Below are positions 1-5,224 of a DNA stretch of 9,534 nucleotides, in pieces (positions within the stretch are counted from its first letter, which is position 1; every line of letters begins with the position of its first letter). A model generated the notes under the pieces. That model saw nothing but the letters and a program-made list of their open reading frames with translations, was not told where the DNA came from and did no database searches. Where the stretch lies: NCBI GenBank assembly GCA_964469835.1, contig CAYYBI010000338.1, forward strand, positions 1 to 9,534. The letters run 5' to 3'. Position numbers and translations under genes: made by a program. The DNA comes from JAOTYV01 sp964469835 (GTDB lineage: Bacteria > Pseudomonadota > Alphaproteobacteria > UBA8366).

Positions 1-109
1 CGATGTGCCGCGGAAGTAAACAAAACGACCCGTCCTGTGCCTCCGCAATGATTTTGGCCACCGGCTGGTCGATCAGGACGCGCGTCGGAAGCAGGACCTT
101 GAAATTCAT
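1..109 (-). CDS. atpC: N-ATPase epsilon subunit, N-terminal part (cut by window edge)
   Basis: Reading the minus strand from the ATG at 109 gives 36 codons that stay open to the window edge. The peptide begins MNFKVLLPTRVLIDQPV and continues through a GSFCLLPRH stretch. This is the usual start of the epsilon subunit of alternative (N-type) F-ATPases, where this first beta-sandwich domain sits on the central stalk and couples F1 to the membrane rotor. The gene follows atpD after a 40-base gap, as expected from the N-ATPase order atpD-atpC-(Q-R-B-E-F-A-G). A G-rich stretch (GGGGGCC) about 5-10 bases before the ATG can serve as the ribosome binding site. Only the start is visible, so integrity of the rest cannot be judged. 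The epsilon identity is well supported by motif and position; the N-type assignment also rests on the neighbouring beta subunit. Confidence 0.85.
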   Translation of the reverse strand, partial: MNFKVLLPTRVLIDQPVAKIIAEAQDGSFCLLPRHI

Positions 110-149
110 AGCCGGCCCCCAACAGCAGTTCCCGATACGCAAGCGTTTG

Positions 150-1574
150 TCATGGCGCCATCGCCGGTGCGGCCTCCCCATCGGGTTGATGGGCATTGGC
201 CTCGTCGATCGCGCCGATCAGATAAAAAGCCTGCTCCGCCGCGTCGGAAAACTCTCCGCTCAGTATTCGCTCGCATCCGTCGAGCGTTTCTCGCAGGCTG
301 ACCATACGGCCGGGACGGCCGGTATACGCTTCGGTGGAAAAGAACGGCTGAGTCAAGAATCGCTCCAATCGCCGTGCCTGCGCCACGGTCGCGCGGTCGG
401 TTTCGGACAATTCCTCCAACCCAAGCATCGCGATGATGTCCCTGAGGTCCTCGTAGTCGGCCAGAGTACGGCGCACCGCCCGCGCGATCCGGTAATGCCG
501 CCGGCCGACAACCGCGGGAGACAGGAGACTGGACGAGGAGAGAAGCGGGTCCACGGCCGGGTAGAGCCCTTGGCTGGCGCGCTTGCGCGATAGCACGACC
601 GACGCCGACAGGTGGGCAAAGGTGTGCGTCGCAGCGGGGTCGGTGAAATCGTCGGCGGGTACATAGACCGCTTGGATAGAGGTAATCGAGCCCGAGAGGG
701 TGCTCGCGATGCGCTCCTCCAATTCAGCGAGTTCGGTACCAAGCGTTGGCTGGTACCCCACGCGCGATGGAATCCTTCCCATCAGACCGGAGACTTCGGC
801 GCCAGCCTGAACAAATCGGAAAATGTTGTCGATCAGGACCAATACGTCTTGATGACAGTCATCGCGGAAATATTCGGCGATGGTCATCGCAGAGTGGCCC
901 ACCCGGAACCGCACACCGGGCGATTCATTCATCTGTCCGAATACCAGGACCGATTTGTCTAGAACGCCCGCCGACTGCATGTCGCGGTAAATCTCTTCCG
1001 CCTCGCGGCATCGTTCGCCAATACCGCAAAACAAACTAACGCCTTCGTACTTGCCCACCATGTTGTTGATCATTTCGGTGATGAGCACCGTCTTGCCGAC
1101 GCCGGCGCCGCCGAACAGGCCCGCCTTGCCGCCGCGTTCCAGCGGGCTCAACAGATCGATTATCTTGATTCCGGTCTCAAAGATCTCCGAGCGGACAATC
1201 CGGCGCGACAGCGGCACGGGACGTTGGTGAATCGACCGAAGTTCAACATCGTCCAGCGGCGGCTTGCCGTCTATCGGTTCACCGAAAATATTCAACATCC
1301 GGCCAAGGACGGACTTGCCGACGGGAACCTGGATCGGCCCGCCGGTATCCGAAACGGGCATGCCCAAGGCGAGATCGTGATCGATGTTGAGAGCCAGTCC
1401 CCGCACCGTCTTGGGGCCCGTGAGAGCGGCCACTTCAATCGCGACCTGTCCATCGGTTCCGCTGCGGAGCAACCGGTTTATCGGCGGCGGACCGCCATCG
1501 AAGCGCACATCGACCACGCTTCCCCGGATCGACACGATGGCCCCTTTGGCCATGCCGGGATCCTCGTTTCGCAT
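150..1574 (-). CDS. atpD: N-type F0F1 ATPase beta subunit (catalytic)
   Basis: This is the catalytic beta subunit of an F-type ATPase, which synthesises or hydrolyses ATP in the F1 head. Numbering from the ATG at 1574 (474 residues), the Walker A loop GGAGVGKT is at 155-162, the catalytic glutamate is E187 in GERCREAEE, and Walker B VLVLID ends at D249 before NIFRFVQAG. Further on are VGYQPTLGTE, QAVYVPADDFTDPA, GLYPAVDPL and, in place of DELSEED, LEELSETD at 386-393. Several positions differ from housekeeping beta (GERCREA for GERTREG; SSSSLLSPAVVGRRHYRIAR after the PAVDPL motif), which fits the divergent N-ATPase clade. As first gene of the operon with atpC next, it matches N-ATPase order. 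The start is uncertain: TTG 1577, ATG 1574 and ATG 1553 are in frame. ATG 1574 and ATG 1553 each have a GAGG 5 or 8 bases upstream, and the peptide from 1553 (MAKGAIVSIRG) aligns best with typical beta N-termini. The ion carried (H+ or Na+) depends on subunit c, outside the window. Confidence 0.93.
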   Translation of the reverse strand: MRNEDPGMAKGAIVSIRGSVVDVRFDGGPPPINRLLRSGTDGQVAIEVAALTGPKTVRGLALNIDHDLALGMPVSDTGGPIQVPVGKSVLGRMLNIFGEPIDGKPPLDDVELRSIHQRPVPLSRRIVRSEIFETGIKIIDLLSPLERGGKAGLFGGAGVGKTVLITEMINNMVGKYEGVSLFCGIGERCREAEEIYRDMQSAGVLDKSVLVFGQMNESPGVRFRVGHSAMTIAEYFRDDCHQDVLVLIDNIFRFVQAGAEVSGLMGRIPSRVGYQPTLGTELAELEERIASTLSGSITSIQAVYVPADDFTDPAATHTFAHLSASVVLSRKRASQGLYPAVDPLLSSSSLLSPAVVGRRHYRIARAVRRTLADYEDLRDIIAMLGLEELSETDRATVAQARRLERFLTQPFFSTEAYTGRPGRMVSLRETLDGCERILSGEFSDAAEQAFYLIGAIDEANAHQPDGEAAPAMAP

Positions 1575-1653
1575 CAAGACCTCGGCCGTTTACACGCGCA
1601 ACCGTGCAGCCCCAAACATTGTGTCAGGAATTCTAACCGCACCCGTCGGGTCG

Positions 1654-1686
1654 ATTGCATGTCGTGACCAAACAATCCCATGCAAT
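1654..1686. repeat. Perfect 8-bp inverted repeat upstream of atpD
   Basis: ATTGCATG at 1654-1661 is mirrored exactly by CATGCAAT at 1679-1686, with a 17-base spacer. The right arm overlaps the start point predicted for atpD from the FNR-type box, so a full RNA hairpin would not form from that promoter. It could instead be a DNA operator for a dimeric regulator. A chance match of this size in a 350-base region is not very unlikely, so its function is only a possibility. Confidence 0.35.
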
Positions 1687-1729
1687 AACCATCAACCGAG
1701 CAGCCGCGCATTTCGTTGATTTTGATCAA
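1681..1729 (-). promoter_or_regulatory. FNR/Anr/FixK-type box and possible class II promoter for atpD
   Basis: TTGAT-TTTG-ATCAA at 1716-1729 is a 10/10 match to the conserved positions of the FNR/Anr consensus TTGAT-N4-ATCAA. On the minus strand, 22 bases below it, GATGGT (1693-1688) matches three -10 positions, including A2 and T6, giving a start near 1681 and a leader of about 107 bases to ATG 1574. That is class II geometry, with the box centred at -41.5. No good -10 exists at that spacing on the plus strand, so atpD is the better target, although the box is symmetrical and could also influence the protease gene. The box is clear; the promoter and the regulator's identity are inferred. Confidence 0.7.
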
Positions 1730-1833
1730 GCGTTCCACCCCGGCGGCCGCGCGGATCGACCGCAGCCGAAAGCGAATCAGCGTCAGGATCGTGTCACCCC
1801 GAGGCTTTCCGGCTGCCTCCGGCGCGACACCCC

Positions 1834-1882
1834 TTGATTCATGTCAGCGATCATCCGGGCAAGCTCCCGCACTATTCGACCA
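1834..1882 (+). promoter_or_regulatory. Degenerate FNR-type box and possible class II promoter for the Lon-like gene
   Basis: TTGAT-TCAT-GTCAG at 1834-1847 matches 8 of the 10 conserved positions of TTGAT-N4-ATCAA (TTGA-N6-TCAG against the FixK form TTGA-N6-TCAA). Exactly 22 bases downstream, CACTAT (1870-1875) keeps A2, A5 and T6 of a -10 element. This predicts a start at A1882 and a 45-base leader to the ATG at 1927. The spacing equals that at the other two boxes in the window, which is the main reason to take this weak site seriously. Confidence 0.45.
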
Positions 1883-1926
1883 GCATTCGGAAATCTTGAC
1901 CGAAAATATTCAGAAGACAGCAGGAT

Positions 1927-4368
1927 ATGACGCCAGCCCCCCTTTCGCCCGACGCGCTCCACCGTTCGTCCGAGCCACTTTTGCCACCCTTCAAAAACAC
2001 CGACGACATTGCCGAAACCGAAGAGGTACTGGGCCAGGACCGCGCCCTTGCGGCAATCGATCTGAGCGCCGGCATGCGGCACAGCGGTTACAACCTGTTC
2101 GTGATGGGGCCACCAGGATCGGGGCGTCATTCAGTCGTGCGAAAGCTCCTCGCGGAAAAAGCCGCAACCGAAATTGCGCCGCCTGACTGGGTCTATGTGC
2201 ATAACTTCAAGACACCGCACCAGCCGATTGCACTGGAACTGCCCGCCGGCCGGGGCTTGGTGTTGCGACAGCGCATGGAAGGTCTGATCGAAGAATTGAA
2301 CGGTTCGATTCCCTCGATCTTCGAAAGCGACGAATACCGCACGCGACGCAACGCCATTCAATCGCAATTCGAACAACGGCACGAAGCGGTTTTCGACGCG
2401 CTCAGACGCAAAGCCGTCGAGAGAGACATCGTCCTGATGCAAACGCCGAATGGATTCGCCTTCGCCCCGGTGCGCGAGGGAGAAGTCATGCGGCCCGAGG
2501 TTTTTCAGCAGCTCTCCGATGCGGAAAGACACGAGATTCAGGAAAAGATCGATGCGCTGCAGAAAGAACTGCAAGGAATCATCGAGCAGTTCCCGCGTTG
2601 GGACAAGGAACGCCGGGAGGCAATCCGCAAGATCGACGATGAAGTCATGATGTCCGCGGTCAGCCACGCGATGCAGGAAACGCGGGAAGCGTTTCAGGAC
2701 CTCGCCGATTGCGTTCGATTTCTGGACGAAGTCCAGGCGGACCTTATCGAAAACGCCGCGATGTTTTTGGCACCGACCGAAATGCCACAGATTCCCGGTT
2801 TACCGTTCCCCGTGGCGGATGGGACGAACCGCCGCCGCGAGACCTTCCGACGCTATTCCGTCAACGTCGTCGTCGACAACAGCAACGGCACTGGCGCCCC
2901 CGTTATCATCGAGGACAACCCGTCACTGCCGCGGCTTATCGGGCGAACCGAGAATATCGCGCAATTCGGCGCGCTGGTGACGGATTTCACACTGCTGAAA
3001 CCAGGATCGCTGCATCGCGCCAATGGCGGATACCTAATCCTCGACGTCGTCAAAGTCCTTACGCAGCCATTCGCCTGGGAAACGCTGAAACGGGCGCTCC
3101 GGTCTGGGGAAATTCGCATCGAATCGCCCGGCGAAGCGCTCGGCCTGGTTTCCACCGTTTCCCTGGACCCTCAACCCATCCCTCTGCGTGTTCGCGTCGC
3201 TCTGATCGGCGAACGCCGCCACTACTATTTGCTCGGTCAGTTCGATCCCGATTTCGCCGATCTCTTCAAAGTCGTCGCGGATTTCAGCGAATCCGTCCTA
3301 TGGGACGGAGACAACATGGCGCGCTACGTCTCGTTGATCGCCTCCATGGTGCGGCGGCAGGGCCTTCGAACATTCTCCCGCGACGCCGTCGCCCTGGTCA
3401 TCGAGCATGGCGCACGCCTTACCGAGGATTCGGAAAAACTGAGCCTTCTGGTTGAAAAGATCGCCGACCTGGCCCGCGAATCCGACTATTGGGCCGGCAA
3501 GAACGGGCGGAGTTCGGTTAACGCCGGCGATGTCCGCCAAGCGATCGATGCGGAGATCCATCGCGCCGACAGAATCCGGGAGAGGGCCTTCGAGTCCATC
3601 GCACGGGATATCATGCTGATCGATACGGACGGCGAGAAAGTCGGCCAAATAAACGGCTTGAGCGTGATTGACCTGGGGAACTTCCGTTTCGGCCGTCCGA
3701 CTCGCATCACCGCCCGGATTGGCTTGGGCACCGGCAAAGTGCTCGATATCGAACGCGAAGTGGAGCTCGGCGGCCCGCTGCATTCGAAAGGCGTCATGAT
3801 TCTCGCGGGATATCTCCTGGCAACCTTCGGAGCCGACGCACCGTTGTCCCTGTCGGCGAGCCTGGTTTTCGAACAATCCTATGGCGGCGTTGACGGAGAC
3901 AGCGCTTCCTCCACCGAACTCTACGCCCTGCTTTCCGCGATTTCAGGCGTGCCGTTGCGGCAATCTCTGGCCGTCACCGGCTCGGTCAATCAGCATGGCG
4001 AAGTGCAGGCGATCGGCGGCGTAAACGAAAAGATCGAAGGTTTTTTCGATATCTGCGCAAGCCGCGGCCTCACCGGCGACCAAGGCGTCCTGATCCCCAA
4101 TGCCAACACGAAGCACCTGATGCTGAAACCGGAAGTCGTCGACGCGGTTAAAGCCGGCCGGTTCAATATCTATCCAGTAAGCCGGATCGATCAGGGGATC
4201 GAACTATTGTCCGGCCGGCCCGCCGGCGAGCGCGATGCGCATGGCCAATATCCCGAAAACAGCCTCTTTCGGAAGGTCTCCGACCGGCTCCGGGAAATGG
4301 CGGAGGTTCGCCGAAAGTTCGGTCAGCAATCCTCATCGGAGGGCACCGATCATGACAAGAAAACCTAG
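1927..4368 (+). CDS. Lon-family ATP-dependent Ser-Lys protease (COG1067/AAA_32, AsrA-like)
   Basis: An 813-residue cytoplasmic AAA+ protease of the Lon-related COG1067 group, distinct from housekeeping Lon because it lacks the LonA N-terminal substrate domain. The P-loop is MGPPGSGRHS at 60-69, with Arg67 where a Walker lysine is usual. A charged helical insertion spans roughly 135-260 (for example RHEIQEKIDALQKELQGIIEQF), then a second ATPase part with GGYLILDVVKVL, whose Walker B aspartate is D373 with Val in place of the usual Glu. The C-terminal S16 protease domain has catalytic Ser659 in GVDGDSASSTE and Lys702 in GGVNEKIEGFF, 43 residues apart as in E. coli Lon (S679/K722). Proteolysis therefore looks intact. 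The Arg in the P-loop is, as I recall, common in this family. The expected role is degradation of damaged or regulatory proteins under stress, as proposed for Pseudomonas AsrA. The start is the first ATG in frame; the AGGA before it is very close, so initiation may be modest. The universal stress protein gene overlaps its end. Confidence 0.9.
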   Translation: MTPAPLSPDALHRSSEPLLPPFKNTDDIAETEEVLGQDRALAAIDLSAGMRHSGYNLFVMGPPGSGRHSVVRKLLAEKAATEIAPPDWVYVHNFKTPHQPIALELPAGRGLVLRQRMEGLIEELNGSIPSIFESDEYRTRRNAIQSQFEQRHEAVFDALRRKAVERDIVLMQTPNGFAFAPVREGEVMRPEVFQQLSDAERHEIQEKIDALQKELQGIIEQFPRWDKERREAIRKIDDEVMMSAVSHAMQETREAFQDLADCVRFLDEVQADLIENAAMFLAPTEMPQIPGLPFPVADGTNRRRETFRRYSVNVVVDNSNGTGAPVIIEDNPSLPRLIGRTENIAQFGALVTDFTLLKPGSLHRANGGYLILDVVKVLTQPFAWETLKRALRSGEIRIESPGEALGLVSTVSLDPQPIPLRVRVALIGERRHYYLLGQFDPDFADLFKVVADFSESVLWDGDNMARYVSLIASMVRRQGLRTFSRDAVALVIEHGARLTEDSEKLSLLVEKIADLARESDYWAGKNGRSSVNAGDVRQAIDAEIHRADRIRERAFESIARDIMLIDTDGEKVGQINGLSVIDLGNFRFGRPTRITARIGLGTGKVLDIEREVELGGPLHSKGVMILAGYLLATFGADAPLSLSASLVFEQSYGGVDGDSASSTELYALLSAISGVPLRQSLAVTGSVNQHGEVQAIGGVNEKIEGFFDICASRGLTGDQGVLIPNANTKHLMLKPEVVDAVKAGRFNIYPVSRIDQGIELLSGRPAGERDAHGQYPENSLFRKVSDRLREMAEVRRKFGQQSSSEGTDHDKKT
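4338..4343 (+). promoter_or_regulatory. Strong ribosome binding site that sets the stress-protein start
   Basis: GGAGGG lies 8 bases before the ATG at 4352, inside the last codons of the protease gene. It decides the start of the next gene: the frame is open upstream to 4235, but those extra 39 residues are Arg/Ser-rich shadow translation of the protease's end, and the UspA fold begins directly after residue 8 from ATG 4352. Confidence 0.75.
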
Positions 4369-5224
4369 ACCGCGATCCTTCGACCGGATCGTCGTCGCAC
4401 TGGACCGGTCGCGGTCCAGCCGTTCGGCGCTGGAGGCCGCGGCAATGCTGGCCGAGGCCCTGCAAAGCGAATTGCACGGATTATTCGTGGAAGATGCGGA
4501 TTTGCTGGCTTTAGCACAGCTGCCGTTTTCCCGCGAGATTCAAGCACAGGGCGGCGGCATTCGGAACCTCGACCCGGGCGACCTGGAAAGGGCGTTCGAG
4601 ATTGAAATGGCCGAAGCGCGCAGCGCCGTGGAGACAGCAGCCGCACAACGGGGGCTGCGCTGGAAGTTCCAAAGCGTCCGCGGCAAGGTGCATACGGAAG
4701 TCAACGCGGCCGCCACCGAAGTTGATATCCTTTGCATCGGCCGGCATGGCGCGAGCACGCGACAGGCTGCTCCCCTGGGCGGCACTGTCCGTATGGCGCT
4801 TGCCGGACGCGCTCCCGTACTGATCGCCAGCGATCCAAGCAGGTGTCTCGGCGGCCCGGTCGCCGTGATGTTCGATGCGTCGGCGGCGGCGTTGGATTGC
4901 GCCCGCTTCGGCGCGGAGATCGCGCAACGGAGCGGACAGGATTTGATCTTGCTCGTGCGCGCCTCAAGCGACGAAGAAGAACAACTTTTACGGAAGGCGC
5001 TCGACGGGCATCTGCCCGACGGAGTCAGATCCAGTTACGTACGCGTTGACCCGGCCGACCCGTCCACGCCGCCGCAAACCGTCCGAGCCGGACAGTTCGG
5101 CCTGATCATAAGCACTACCGAATCGGGCATCCCGGCGCCCGCCTGGCTCGAGTTCATGGCGCTTGCCGCCGGATGCCCGCTGTTACTCGTTCCCAACGGG
5201 CAAAAACGGGACACGCCCGGCTAG
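4352..5224 (+). CDS. Universal stress protein, UspA superfamily (tandem-like)
   Basis: A 290-residue cytoplasmic universal stress protein. The first half has the UspA pattern: beta strand FDRIVVALDRSRSSRSALEAAAMLAEAL near the N-terminus, LHGLFVEDADLLALAQLP, then LCIGRHG near residue 130. The nucleotide-loop signature G-2x-G-9x-G is present (GRHG, ASTRQAAPL, GGT), except that Gly occupies the usual Ser/Thr position after the last glycine, with Thr next; ATP binding is likely but not certain. The second half (from about residue 165, GGPVAVMFDASAAALDCARFGAEIA) looks like a degenerate second Usp domain without a glycine loop. Usp proteins act in survival during starvation, respiratory arrest and low oxygen, usually by nucleotide-dependent interactions rather than catalysis. 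The gene overlaps the protease gene by 17 bases with its own strong ribosome binding site, so the two are probably co-transcribed. Its stop overlaps the stop of the convergent GH65 gene. Confidence 0.85.
   Translation: MTRKPRPRSFDRIVVALDRSRSSRSALEAAAMLAEALQSELHGLFVEDADLLALAQLPFSREIQAQGGGIRNLDPGDLERAFEIEMAEARSAVETAAAQRGLRWKFQSVRGKVHTEVNAAATEVDILCIGRHGASTRQAAPLGGTVRMALAGRAPVLIASDPSRCLGGPVAVMFDASAAALDCARFGAEIAQRSGQDLILLVRASSDEEEQLLRKALDGHLPDGVRSSYVRVDPADPSTPPQTVRAGQFGLIISTTESGIPAPAWLEFMALAAGCPLLLVPNGQKRDTPG

Larger units (their letters stand above)
1575..1926. other. Divergent intergenic regulatory region
   Basis: About 350 bases separate the start of atpD (minus strand) from the start of the Lon-like protease gene (plus strand). 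I see no convincing gene here; open frames crossing it are extensions of frames antisense to the neighbours. It holds an 8-bp inverted repeat (1654-1686), a perfect FNR-type box (1716-1729) and a degenerate one (1834-1847), described separately. The portion 1741-1830 is GC-rich with no motif I recognise. Confidence 0.7.

Noticed and set aside
3..593. Plus-strand open frame of 196 codons at the left edge
   Set aside because: Antisense to atpD and atpC, with no domain and no ribosome binding site; both minus-strand genes are clearly real.
1730..1757. Use of the perfect FNR-type box (1716-1729) as a class II promoter for the Lon-like gene
   Set aside because: The base stretch at the required spacing on the plus strand (CGGATC) is a poor -10, and the leader would be over 160 bases; the box fits atpD better, although an indirect effect cannot be excluded.
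1716..2186. Plus-strand open frame running from the intergenic region into the protease gene
   Set aside because: Its start lies inside the FNR-type box and its second half is out of frame with the clear P-loop coding of the protease. The composition is low-information and Arg-rich.
4235..4351. Upstream extension of the universal stress protein (39 extra residues)
   Set aside because: The extension is the shadow of the protease C-terminus, and the strong GGAGGG site places the start at 4352 just before the UspA fold.
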